In this document: piece after piece, positions 1 to 7,801 of the stretch
Layout of the letters: each line of letters starts with the position of its first letter
Position numbering within the stretch: the stretch's first letter is position 1
Assembly (NCBI GenBank): GCA_035531755.1
Contig: DATKSK010000049.1
Location: forward strand, 1 to 64,000
Reading direction: 5' to 3'
DNA length: 64,000 bases
Source of the DNA: Acidimicrobiales bacterium
Lineage (GTDB): Bacteria; Actinomycetota; Acidimicrobiia; Acidimicrobiales; UBA8190
Position numbers and translations under genes: made by a program
The notes under the pieces: model-generated
What the model saw: the letters and a program-made list of their open reading frames with translations, nothing else
Databases searched by the model: none
What the model was told of the DNA's origin: nothing

Positions 1-311
1 ACGTCGACATTGATCAGCGCAGGCGCACAGGGCTGCACCAGTACTGCCCTATGCATCGCCTCGCCGCCTGAACTTTCAGTCGCGAAGCCGCAGCGTACGC
101 GCCGCACGCTCCGCGCCCACCTGCATGGGGCTGCATAGGGCACCGGTGAGTGGGTCCCGAGAGCAGGCCCCGATGAACCCCGATCTTCGACATCAACCCG
201 AACGCGAAAACGCTGGGCGGGCGTCTGTGCCCATGTGCACGAGACGCGCCGACCCCCGGAAATGTCTTCCCTCGAGGGGTGGTTCGGCTTCCGCACCGGA
301 TTCGCCGCCAC
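1..311. other. gene-poor stretch at window edge
   Basis: I see no supportable gene here. The open frames look like compositional shadows. The only structure noted is an 11-bp inverted repeat (tgccctatgca at 45-55 and its complement at 132-142). The segment is less GC-rich than the rest of the window and belongs to the same accessory patch as the toxin-antitoxin pair and integrase scrap to its right. Confidence 0.4.
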
Positions 312-701
312 CTACCGGTCGGACAATCGCCGAGCGTCGACCAGGTCATCGATGATCTGGAAGTCGCCGACGTTCTCGGTAAAGAGAGGCACTCCTTCCA
401 CCTGCGCGGTGGCCGCGATGGCGAGATCGATCTGGCGCCGTCTTGGGTTGCCACCCCGGCGGGCCACCGCGGCGGCTAGTTGGCCCCAGACCCGGGCAAC
501 CTCGACGCCTACAGGCAGCGGATCAAACGTTGCCTCGACCACCGCAAGTCGGGCGGTGCGGCGCGCCCGCTCGTCATCGTCGTCGCAAACGAGAACGCCG
601 AAATGCAGTTCGGTGATCGAGACGACGCTGATAGCGGCCTCGACGTCGCCGGGTGGGGGGAGCTCACCTATGAGCACCGACGTATCTAGCAGCGCCCTCA
701 C
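312..701 (-). CDS. vapC: PIN-domain toxin (VapC-type ribonuclease)
   Basis: A 129-residue PIN-domain protein, the usual size for VapC toxins, which are Mg-dependent ribonucleases held inactive by a cognate antitoxin. The N-terminal LLDTSVLIG carries the first conserved Asp. A Glu near residue 31 (SITELHFG), an Asp in QIDLAIAATA and the final Asp in TENVGDF complete the acidic pocket expected of the family. It starts at GTG 701-699, overlapping the TGA of the upstream antitoxin by four bases (GTGA), so the two are co-translated. It sits beside an integrase remnant, so it is probably acquired DNA. The target RNA cannot be told from sequence. Confidence 0.88.
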   Translation of the reverse strand: MRALLDTSVLIGELPPPGDVEAAISVVSITELHFGVLVCDDDDERARRTARLAVVEATFDPLPVGVEVARVWGQLAAAVARRGGNPRRRQIDLAIAATAQVEGVPLFTENVGDFQIIDDLVDARRLSDR

Positions 702-943
702 GAAGCGAACGGGTCCACGACGCCTGCTGGCAGTCGCTCGAGGTCGGCATCGAACCCCCGCGGCGCCTTTCCCCGCCAGATCCCGGCGAGTGCGGCGCCG
801 CTGACCCAGCGGCGGCGATGTGCCGGGCCGAGCTCGGCAACGGGACGACCAGCAACCGTCACGGTGAGGGTCTCTCCAGCCTCAACCCGACGGAGCACCT
901 CGCCGACCTGGTTGCGCAGCTCCTTTTGTGCGATATCGCTCAT
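698..943 (-). CDS. vapB: Phd/YefM-family antitoxin (VapB-like)
   Basis: An 81-residue antitoxin. The N-terminal segment (KELRNQVGEVLRRVEAGE, then TLTVTVAGRPVAEL) is the Phd/YefM DNA-binding fold. The C-terminal part (RRRWVSGAALAGIW onwards) is the likely toxin-binding tail. The ATG at 943 is chosen because translation from it gives the canonical family N-terminus and because a perfect 36-bp palindrome ends right against it. Family antitoxins repress their own operon, alone and with toxin, and the palindrome is the obvious operator. The gene overlaps vapC by four bases. Confidence 0.88.
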   Translation of the reverse strand: MSDIAQKELRNQVGEVLRRVEAGETLTVTVAGRPVAELGPAHRRRWVSGAALAGIWRGKAPRGFDADLERLPAGVVDPFAS

Positions 944-979
944 GCGGACTATGGTAGCAGTTCTGCTACCATAGTCCGC
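944..979 (-). promoter_or_regulatory. palindromic operator of vapBC
   Basis: A perfect inverted repeat with 17-bp arms (944-960 and 963-979) around a 2-bp centre, ending at the base before the vapB ATG. It contains the -10-like TACCAT, so a bound antitoxin dimer would cover the promoter and start codon. Autoregulation by Phd-type antitoxins is known for the family; its occurrence here is inference. Confidence 0.75.
951..956 (-). promoter_or_regulatory. -10 element of vapBC, leaderless
   Basis: TACCAT on the minus strand lies 7 nt upstream of the vapB ATG, so transcription would start at or beside the A of the start codon. No Shine-Dalgarno sequence is present. Confidence 0.5.
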
Positions 980-1021
980 TCGGGGGCGGCGGCCAGCGCC
1001 GAGAGTGTCATCGATGGGCTG

Positions 1022-1369
1022 TGAACTGGACTTTGACACCCGGCTGACTGCCGAGCTGGCCTCGATCAAGGGCGTACGCGGGGTGCCGGTGATCGACTGG
1101 GACCCGCGTGCGCCGCTCGGCCCTAAACTGGTTTCCTGTGGGGGCCGGGAATGCCATCCCGCCAAGGTCGTGAGCGAGCCCCTCGGTCACGCCACGCCGG
1201 GATTCACGATGGCCACCTACCGGCATGTGCTCCCGTGGCATGCAGGCCGACGTAGCACGGGTCTTTGCCGGACTCATCGCTTCGACCGGCTTCAACCCGG
1301 TAGAAGGGTCGGTAGAAGCCCTCGCTGCGCAGGGAAGTTGGGGCCAGACATAGCCGTTGAACTGGACTT
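1022..1369. repeat. 12-bp direct repeat flanking the integrase scrap
   Basis: tgaactggactt occurs at 1022-1033 and again at 1358-1369, bracketing the integrase remnant and ending 6 bp before the tRNA gene. It could be a leftover of an attachment-site duplication or an internal deletion scar. Confidence 0.4.
1150..1353 (+). pseudogene. C-terminal remnant of a tyrosine recombinase/integrase
   Basis: The frame from about 1150 encodes HPAKVVSEPLGHATPGFTM and then ATYRHVLP, the end of a phage-type integrase catalytic domain with the H-x-x-LGH region and the nucleophile Tyr. After one extra base near 1236 the reading shifts frame and continues GMQADVARVFAGLIASTGF, the usual integrase tail, to a TAG at 1351-1353. 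The catalytic Arg and His-x-x-Arg box and everything N-terminal are missing, so it cannot be active. It lies 22 bp from the 3' end of an initiator tRNA gene, a common integration target for such enzymes. Confidence 0.75.
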
Positions 1370-1374
1370 ATTAG

Positions 1375-1448
<74 letters not shown>

Positions 1449-1459
1449 TCGTGGTTCTC

Positions 1460-1465
1460 AGACTA
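1460..1465 (-). promoter_or_regulatory. -10 element of the tRNA-fMet gene
   Basis: TAGTCT lies 11 nt upstream of the mature tRNA 5' end, giving a short leader for RNase P to remove. No convincing -35 was seen. Confidence 0.45.
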
Positions 1466-1493
1466 GCACCCTGCCCGGGGGGCGCCGCCAGGG

Positions 1494-4400
1494 TCAGGGC
1501 AGCAGGCCGCCGCGCAGCGCCACGCCCTTGGGCAGGGTGGTGGAGGTCGAGGAGGCCGTCGTCGTGGACGTCGAGGACGAGCTCGAGGAGGAGCTCGAGC
1601 TCGAGCTCGACGAGGACGACGAGGACGAGCTGGCGCCCGAGGCCTGCTGGAGCTGCTGGAGCAGGTTCTGCAGCGTGGCGATGTCGGTCCCGTAGGCGGA
1701 GAAGTTCCCGGCCTTCAGGTCGCTCTGCGCCTGGGTGAACTCCTGGTTGGCCTGGCTGATCAGACTCTGCACGCGCTGGTTCACGGTGGGGGCCGGCCCC
1801 GTCGGCGTGGACCCCTGGTTCTGACCGGGAAGCGACACCTGGAACAGGTCCTGCAGCGCGGCCGACAGCGACGTGTCGAAGGCCACCTGGCTCTGTCCCT
1901 GGGGACCGCTGTAGACCACGATGAAGTAGTCGAGCTTGGGGAACGGGTTGCGCGACGACTCGACGTAGAACGGCCGGAAATAGAGGATGGAGTCGCCCAC
2001 CGGCACGATCTGGAGCGTCCCCAGCTGCACGCTCGAGCCGTTCTGGTTCAGCAGGCTGATCTGCGACGAGATCTTCTGGAAGGCCGATATGTCGGCATCG
2101 ACGAGGGCGGGCCCGTCGATGGGCGGCGTCTGGAACACCGACAGCTTGCCGTACTGCCCGGGATCGGACCCCGCCACCATGAAGGCGGACATCGTCTGGA
2201 TCTGATCACCCTTGGATACCGGGACGAACGCGTCGACGAGGTTGAACGACTGAGAGCTCTGCCCCGGGACCTGGAACAGCTCGTACAGCGGGGACATGCG
2301 CGTCACCTGGCCGGTGGACACGGTCTGGCCCTGGGCGTTGGTGGTGAAGGTCGTCGGCAGCGCCTCGTTCGGCGACCCCGCGCCCGCGCTCTGCGACACG
2401 TTCCACGCGTTCGTGGCGTTGTAGAAGGCGAGCGGCTGGGTGATGTGGTACCGGCCGTAGGTGGCGGCCTGCACCGTCAGCAGGTCCTCGGGGTACCGGA
2501 GATGCGCCCGCAGGGCCGCGGGCATCTGCGACACCGGCTGGAACATGCCGGGGAACACCTTCTCCCACGTCTGGAGGATGGGGTCCTTGGTCTTGGTCAA
2601 CCCGGTGGCGTCGTAGAAGTCCATCTTCCCGCTGTAGGCGTTCACGACGATCTTCACCGAGTTGCGGACGTAGTTGAGGTTCTGGTTCAGGCCGCTGTTG
2701 CTCGGCAGGGATTGCGTGTCGACGTTCTGCGAGTACGGGTAGTTGTCGCTGGTGGTGTAGGCGTCGAGGACCCAGTAGATCTGCCCGCCCGACAGCACCG
2801 GGTACGGGTCGGAGTCGAAGCTCAGGAACGGCGCGGCCTTCTGTGCCATCTGCGTGATGTCGCGCACGAACATGAGCCGAGAGTGGGTGGTGACCAGGTT
2901 GGAGACCAGGAGGTTGAAGTCCCCGAAGCGCACCGCGAAGGCCGCCTTCACCAGGAAGTTCTTCAGCTCCACTCCCCCGCTCCCGCTGTAGGTGGTCGGC
3001 ACCGGGCTGTTGGAGGCGGCCTGGTAGTCGATCTCCGGCTGGCGGCTGTCACCGAGGACGTAGCTGGCGTCGCCGCCGTTGGGGTTGTTCAACCCGAAGT
3101 ACACCCGGGGCTGCTCGATGGTGGGCGCGCCGGGCGCGGAGACGGGTGGGACCTGGGAGATGGAGAAGGCCGGCTGGTCGCCGTTCACGGCGTTGGAGGG
3201 CGCCAGGATCATGGCGTACCCGTGGGTGTACTGCAGATGGGTGTTCACCCACCCTTGCGAGGGCAGGTCGCTGTCGTTGATCTGCCGCACGCCCACGACC
3301 ATCGGCACCAGCTTCCCGCCGATCGAGTAGCGGTCGACCCCCAACGTGTTGAAGGAGTAGTACGACTTGGTCGCCTGCAGCTTGGTGTAGGTGGGCCCCG
3401 TCAGGGTGGAGTCCCACAGCTGCACGTTGCCGAGAGTGGCCTGGTTGGCGACCACCTGGGCGGAGGTGAGGGTCTGCGTGGCGCTGAACGAGGACCGGCG
3501 CACGTTCTTGATGTCGAGCGCGGCCCGCGTGGCCACGATGTTGCGGGCGATGTAGGGGCGCTCGAGGGAGTTCTGCGCGGGGTTCACCTTCACGGTCTGG
3601 ACGATCGCCGGGTAGATGGCGCCCACGACGACGGCGACGAACGCCCACAGCCCGACGCCGAGGACGGGCAGCGCCCAGCCGCGGCGGCGGATGTTGATGA
3701 GGAGGATCACCGCGGCGAGCAGGGAGATCCACATGAGCAGCGTGAGCGCCGGCATCCGGGCGTGCACGTCGGTGTACCCCGCACCCTGCACGTACCCGTT
3801 CTGCGACAGGTCGAGGTTGTAGCGGGCCAGCACGTACCCGCCGGCCTTGACCAGGGCCATGCAGGCCAGCAGGACCGAGACGTGCACCTTGACCTGGGGG
3901 GCGACGCTGGGGGCGCCGGCCTGCACCCGGATCCCGCCGTTCAGGTAGTGCGCGATCACGGTGATGACGGCCACCACCACCAGCGCGACGAAGGCCCAGC
4001 TCACCAGGAACGACAGGAACGGGAGCTTGAAGACGAAGAAGCCGACGTTCTTGTGGAACTGCGGGTCGGTGGCGTCGAAGGAGCCGCCGTTCATGAACAG
4101 CAGGTAGTTGCGCCACTGGCCGAGGACCCCCGAGGCCGCCAGGAGGGCGACGGCGAGCGAGACGAGGCTGCGCACCAGGCGGGCCCGCGGCGCCACCCGC
4201 TGCTGGTAGCGCCGGACGAGCTCGTCCTCCGGTCCCAGCGCGAGCTCGCTCGGCGCCAGACGGTCCACCACCGCCAGGTTCACCCACAGCACGACGAAGA
4301 AGATCGCCGCGAAGCCGAAGAACAGGCCCGCCTTCACTTCGAGCAGGCGCCGCCACACCCCACCGAGGTGCACCGACCCGAACCACAGGTAGTCCGTGTA

Positions 4401-4526
4401 GAAGATCGCGATGGTGCGCAGGGACGCCACCACGACGACGACCACGATGACGGCCACGATGAGCCACAGCCGCCCCCGCCGCACGGCACGGCGCGGCCGG
4501 CGCGGCAGATCCTGCGGGGTGCGCAC
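1494..4526 (-). CDS. UPF0182 family integral membrane protein
   Basis: A 1010-residue protein of the UPF0182 (COG1615) family, conserved across actinobacteria and cyanobacteria and of unknown function. The N-terminal third has about seven hydrophobic segments, beginning LWLIVAVIVVVVVVASL, followed by family motifs such as FYTDYLWFGSV and DPQFHKNVGFFVFKLPF. The remainder is a large, probably extracytoplasmic, domain with many aromatic and Asn residues. The C-terminus is an unusual run of about twenty serines followed by a Ser/Thr tail. The GTG at 4526 is preferred over upstream starts because those would overlap the neighbouring DivIVA gene and because a -10 hexamer sits 8 nt before it. Confidence 0.85.
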   Translation of the reverse strand: MRTPQDLPRRPRRAVRRGRLWLIVAVIVVVVVVASLRTIAIFYTDYLWFGSVHLGGVWRRLLEVKAGLFFGFAAIFFVVLWVNLAVVDRLAPSELALGPEDELVRRYQQRVAPRARLVRSLVSLAVALLAASGVLGQWRNYLLFMNGGSFDATDPQFHKNVGFFVFKLPFLSFLVSWAFVALVVVAVITVIAHYLNGGIRVQAGAPSVAPQVKVHVSVLLACMALVKAGGYVLARYNLDLSQNGYVQGAGYTDVHARMPALTLLMWISLLAAVILLINIRRRGWALPVLGVGLWAFVAVVVGAIYPAIVQTVKVNPAQNSLERPYIARNIVATRAALDIKNVRRSSFSATQTLTSAQVVANQATLGNVQLWDSTLTGPTYTKLQATKSYYSFNTLGVDRYSIGGKLVPMVVGVRQINDSDLPSQGWVNTHLQYTHGYAMILAPSNAVNGDQPAFSISQVPPVSAPGAPTIEQPRVYFGLNNPNGGDASYVLGDSRQPEIDYQAASNSPVPTTYSGSGGVELKNFLVKAAFAVRFGDFNLLVSNLVTTHSRLMFVRDITQMAQKAAPFLSFDSDPYPVLSGGQIYWVLDAYTTSDNYPYSQNVDTQSLPSNSGLNQNLNYVRNSVKIVVNAYSGKMDFYDATGLTKTKDPILQTWEKVFPGMFQPVSQMPAALRAHLRYPEDLLTVQAATYGRYHITQPLAFYNATNAWNVSQSAGAGSPNEALPTTFTTNAQGQTVSTGQVTRMSPLYELFQVPGQSSQSFNLVDAFVPVSKGDQIQTMSAFMVAGSDPGQYGKLSVFQTPPIDGPALVDADISAFQKISSQISLLNQNGSSVQLGTLQIVPVGDSILYFRPFYVESSRNPFPKLDYFIVVYSGPQGQSQVAFDTSLSAALQDLFQVSLPGQNQGSTPTGPAPTVNQRVQSLISQANQEFTQAQSDLKAGNFSAYGTDIATLQNLLQQLQQASGASSSSSSSSSSSSSSSSSSSSTSTTTASSTSTTLPKGVALRGGLLP
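1570..1640 (-). repeat. Ser-codon low-complexity tract
   Basis: GAGCTC-rich and GACGAG-rich repeats encode the poly-serine tail of the UPF0182 protein. They use a mixture of TCG, TCC and AGC codons, so the tract is not a simple trinucleotide slip but a protein-level low-complexity tail. Confidence 0.6.
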
Positions 4527-4534
4527 GGGGCGGC

Positions 4535-4540
4535 AGCCTA
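4535..4540 (-). promoter_or_regulatory. -10 element for the UPF0182 gene
   Basis: TAGGCT is 8 nt before the GTG at 4526. Its first three bases are the stop codon of the upstream DivIVA gene, so the promoter is embedded in that gene's end. It predicts a leaderless or nearly leaderless mRNA. Confidence 0.45.
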
Positions 4541-6529
4541 GGCGTTCACGGGAGCGAGCAGGCACCGACACCCGGCGTGGGCCGGGGGATGGGGATGTCC
4601 GGTCGGGTAGTCCTCGCCGGCGGGCACCGGTCCCGCCAGCGCGTTGTCGTCGCAGTCCGGGCACTCGGTGACGTCGTCGTCGACGACCCACCGCAGCGCG
4701 TTGCCCGCGGGCACCGCGGCCAACGCGGCCCGCGCGAACGCCAGCACTGCCTGATCGCCTGCCAGGCGCTCGACGCGCGCACCCTTCCACTCCCGGAACG
4801 CGGCCCCCACCAGCTCGACCAGGGCGGCCTCGTCGCCAGCCTCCACGGCCGGACCGGCGCCGTCGAGGCGGCGACGCAGCGGGGCCACGATGGCGGTCGC
4901 CAGACCCGTGGCGACGTCGTCGACACCGGGTGCCTCGTCCGGCTTGCCCCCGGCGGACGTGGCGCCGGCCCGGGCGGCCTCGACGAGCTGGTCGACCGAC
5001 GCCTTCACGTAGCGCTGGGCGTGCTCGTCCTCGGAGGGAAGCACCGAGGGGGCCCAGCCGCCCTTGGCCCGGAGGCGGTCGAGGATGTCGTTCTGGTCGT
5101 CCTGCAGGGCGCGCTTGAGCCGGCGCGCCAGGGTGGCCACCAGGGGGACGAGCACTTCGTCACGCTGGGCGATGACCGGGTCGGGTGGTTCGACCCCGTC
5201 CGCCGGTGGCGCCCCTTCGGCCCGCTCCTCCCCGGCGCCGCCCTGGTCCCCGGCGCCGCTCGGCCTTTCCTGCGGGGCCACCTCGGTGACGGCCGCGTGG
5301 CCCGCCGTGTCGGCCCTGCCCGCCGTGTCGGCCCGGGCCGCCGGTGCTGCCTTGGCCGTCGGTGCCAACCTGGCCGCCGGTGCTGCCGTGGCCGTCGGTG
5401 CCTGCGGCGCTTTGGCCGCGGGCGTCACGGACGGGGCGTGCGCCGCCGGCGGGGTCTGCCGGGCCGGCGCGGTCGGCGGCATGGGCGATGGCTCCGCCAC
5501 CGACGCTGCGGCCGACGAGCCCGGCCGACCGGGAGCTGCGGCGGCGGGCTCCGACAGCGTCGATCCCACGGCGCCCAGAGGATCGGTGCCCAGCGCGCCC
5601 GGCGCGGCCTCCCCGGCGTGCTTGGTGTCGGCCTCGGCGCGCAGGCGGGCGAAGAGCTCTTCGATCGACTGCCGGCGCCCGTGCTCCGGCTCGTCGTCGG
5701 CGGGCCCGGACCCGCCCTCGGGCGCGACCGCCGTGTCGCCGCCGACACCGGTCGGGACCGGCTCGGCGAGCTCCTCCTGCGCGGCCTGGCGCCCGGCCGC
5801 CTCGGCCGCCAGGCGCGCCTCGTCCTCGGCGCGGAAGAGCTCGTCGGTGATCTGGTCGACGGCACTGCGCACGTCCCCGATCGTCTCCGCCAGTCGCTCA
5901 CGGCCGGCCCGGAGCTGCTCGATCTGGCTGTGCAGGACGCGGCGCCGGCGCGTCAGGTCGGCGAGCACGCGCGCCCGCAGCTCCTGTGCCTCGTGCACCA
6001 TGGCGCGGCACTCGGCGCGTGCCTGGTTGACGAGCGTCTCCGCCTCGAGCTTGGCCGCCTCGACCCGGGCGGTCGCCTCGTCCTGGGCACGGCGACGCAG
6101 CTCGGCGGCAGCTGCGTCGGCCTCGGCGGTCCGGTCGTGGGCGCTCTGCGCGGTCCGCCGCTCCAGCTGCTCGGCCTCTTCCTGCGCCTCGGCGCGCAGG
6201 CGCGTGGCGTCGTTCTCCGCCCTCGCCATCAGCTCGGCGGCGGCGTCGTGGGCCGAGCGCAGGACCCGCGCCGTCTCCAGCCCGAGCGCGGCGGTCAGCG
6301 TGGCCTCGTCGAGCACCGGATTGGCAGCCCTGTGGTCGGCCTCGGCCACGGCCCGCCGGAGCTCCTGCTCGCGGTCGGCCGACGCCGCCAGCTCCCGCGC
6401 CACGTGCTCGAGGAAGCTGCGCACCTCGGCGGGGTCGAACCCGCGTCGCGTCGTGCCAAAGGTGTGACGGGCGACCTCGTCGGGGTGGATCCGGGCGGTC
6501 GAGGAGATCGTGAGCCGGTCCTCTGCCAT
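4538..6529 (-). CDS. DivIVA-domain protein with C-terminal Cys-cluster domain
   Basis: A 663-residue protein. Residues 10-60 form a DivIVA-like N-terminal domain (ARIHPDEVARHTFGTTRRGF, then DPAEVRSFLEHV), which in Wag31/DivIVA senses membrane curvature and organises polar growth. Residues 60-225 are a long Ala/Glu/Arg coiled coil. Residues 270-420 are a low-complexity Ala/Pro linker containing a 36-bp in-frame duplication. The last 230 residues are a separate folded part with alpha-helical character, ending in C623-P-D-C626 and H651-A-G-C654-R-C656. That Cys/His ending resembles the C-terminal motif of phage Mu F/SPP1 gp7 minor head proteins and could bind a metal. DivIVA is well supported; the C-terminal relationship is a motif-level inference. 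Confidence 0.82.
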   Translation of the reverse strand: MAEDRLTISSTARIHPDEVARHTFGTTRRGFDPAEVRSFLEHVARELAASADREQELRRAVAEADHRAANPVLDEATLTAALGLETARVLRSAHDAAAELMARAENDATRLRAEAQEEAEQLERRTAQSAHDRTAEADAAAAELRRRAQDEATARVEAAKLEAETLVNQARAECRAMVHEAQELRARVLADLTRRRRVLHSQIEQLRAGRERLAETIGDVRSAVDQITDELFRAEDEARLAAEAAGRQAAQEELAEPVPTGVGGDTAVAPEGGSGPADDEPEHGRRQSIEELFARLRAEADTKHAGEAAPGALGTDPLGAVGSTLSEPAAAAPGRPGSSAAASVAEPSPMPPTAPARQTPPAAHAPSVTPAAKAPQAPTATAAPAARLAPTAKAAPAARADTAGRADTAGHAAVTEVAPQERPSGAGDQGGAGEERAEGAPPADGVEPPDPVIAQRDEVLVPLVATLARRLKRALQDDQNDILDRLRAKGGWAPSVLPSEDEHAQRYVKASVDQLVEAARAGATSAGGKPDEAPGVDDVATGLATAIVAPLRRRLDGAGPAVEAGDEAALVELVGAAFREWKGARVERLAGDQAVLAFARAALAAVPAGNALRWVVDDDVTECPDCDDNALAGPVPAGEDYPTGHPHPPAHAGCRCLLAPVNA

Positions 6530-6536
6530 GGGCCAG

Positions 6537-6542
6537 AGCCTA
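6537..6542 (-). promoter_or_regulatory. -10 element of the DivIVA-domain gene
   Basis: TAGGCT lies 7 nt before the ATG at 6529, with no ribosome-binding site between, predicting a leaderless transcript. Confidence 0.5.
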
Positions 6543-6598
6543 CGACGCGCCGTGCGCGCGCGGTGGCTGGCGTGACACGGGCGGGTGCCGGCCCGCCA

Positions 6599-7801
6599 TC
6601 AGGTCCACGGCGACTGCTGCCAGTCGGTGGGCACGCTGTTGCCACCGGGACCCGGCGTCGGGCCGTGCGAGGCGGCCCCCAGCCTGCCGCCGAGGTGCTC
6701 GAGGTCCGAAAGGGCCTCGCTCAGGGACCCGACGGCGAAGACCTTCAGCTGGGAGCCGGCCACGGACCGGGCGAGCTTCAGCTCGGTGTCGCCCGGTGTC
6801 TTCGGGACGAGGAAGACGGTGGCGCCGGCGCTCTCGACGGCGGACGTCTTCTGCTTCACGCCGCCGACGTCCCCCACGGTGCCGTCGGGGCGGATCGTGC
6901 CCGTGGCGGCGACGTTCAGGCCGCCGGTGACGTTCCCGCCGCTGAGCGTGTTGACGATGCCCAGCGTGAATGCCAGCCCGGCCGACGGGCCGCCGATGTT
7001 GTCGGTGGAGATGCTCACCTTGAACGGGAAGTCGTACGCCGGCTGCGTGCCCATGGGCGACAGCAGCGACGCCTGGGGGTCCGTGGGGTCGCCGATGCCG
7101 ATGAACGGCACCGTCTTGCCGGCGTCGACCCTCGACGCCAGCTTCACCGGGACGGCGCGACCCGGCGTGGGGTGGGCGATCGACCCCACGCGCACCGTGA
7201 CCACGTCGCCGGGGCGGTGCGCACGGACCGCGTCGACGAGTGCCTGAGGGTTGGTCGTCGGCGTGCCGTCGATCGACGTCACCACGTCACCCACCTGCAG
7301 CGCCCGTGCCGCCGGGCTCCCCGGTGCGATCACGTAGATGGTGACGCCGACATCGTGTTCGGGGACCGAGTACCCGAGCTGGCGCAGGGCCACGGCCTCC
7401 GCAGTGAGCTGGGACTCGGCCATGTCGACGGTGCCCTGCGCGTTGAACTCGCTCAGGGGGAGGTTGCTCGTGAGGGCCCCCGTGGGCACCACGTCGTTCT
7501 TCGGGTCCGGGAACAGCTGCGTGTAGAAGTAGTTGATGTAGTGGAGGGTGTTCACGCCGACGTCGGTGAGGAAGAGCCGCCCGTGGTGCGGGTGCCCGAG
7601 GCCGGCGGGAACCGTGATCAGGGTGTCGACGGGCAGCGCGTCACCGGGGACGAGCTCGGTGTAGGGAGCCGTGACGAGCGACGCCACGATGACGAGGGCC
7701 GCCACGACGCCCACGACGACGCCCAGGGCGACCGGCCAGCGTCGGCGGCGGGTGCGGGGCGGCTCCAGGGCCGGCGGTAGCGTGAATTGGGAGGTTGACA
7801 T
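6599..7801 (-). CDS. PDZ/Lon-type serine protease, YlbL family
   Basis: A 400-residue membrane-anchored protease. An Arg-rich N-terminus precedes one transmembrane helix (about 23-44), a PDZ domain (about 150-205, with GSPAARALQVGDVVTSIDG) and a C-terminal Lon S16 proteolytic domain. The catalytic dyad is visible as Ser273 in IGGPSAGLAF and Lys316 in GGVKQK, 43 residues apart as in Lon. Such YlbL-like proteins cleave substrates outside or at the membrane and are common in Firmicutes and Actinobacteria. The ATG at 7801 overlaps the start codon of the divergent HEAT-repeat gene (CATG), so the two are arranged head to head with no space between. Confidence 0.9.
   Translation of the reverse strand: MSTSQFTLPPALEPPRTRRRRWPVALGVVVGVVAALVIVASLVTAPYTELVPGDALPVDTLITVPAGLGHPHHGRLFLTDVGVNTLHYINYFYTQLFPDPKNDVVPTGALTSNLPLSEFNAQGTVDMAESQLTAEAVALRQLGYSVPEHDVGVTIYVIAPGSPAARALQVGDVVTSIDGTPTTNPQALVDAVRAHRPGDVVTVRVGSIAHPTPGRAVPVKLASRVDAGKTVPFIGIGDPTDPQASLLSPMGTQPAYDFPFKVSISTDNIGGPSAGLAFTLGIVNTLSGGNVTGGLNVAATGTIRPDGTVGDVGGVKQKTSAVESAGATVFLVPKTPGDTELKLARSVAGSQLKVFAVGSLSEALSDLEHLGGRLGAASHGPTPGPGGNSVPTDWQQSPWT
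7778..7783 (+). promoter_or_regulatory. possible -10 element of the HEAT-repeat gene
   Basis: TAGCGT lies inside the first codons of the divergent protease gene, 16 nt upstream of the ATG at 7800. A GGGAGG ribosome-binding site (7789-7794) is between them. Confidence 0.3.

Noticed and set aside
14-454. 146-codon minus-strand frame at the left edge
   Set aside because: Its composition is Arg/Ser/Pro-rich with no motif, and it overlaps the better supported vapC.
944-979. Intrinsic terminator
   Set aside because: The stem has a 2-base centre, no T-tract, and directly abuts a start codon; an operator explains it better.
2445-4541. Long plus-strand frame opposite the UPF0182 gene
   Set aside because: Same effect; the His/Val/Gly-rich translation has no recognisable domain.
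4577-7780. Very long open frame opposite the DivIVA and YlbL-type protease genes
   Set aside because: The complement of high-GC coding sequence gives long stop-free frames. The translation is Gly/Arg/His-rich low complexity with no motifs, while the other strand has clear domains.
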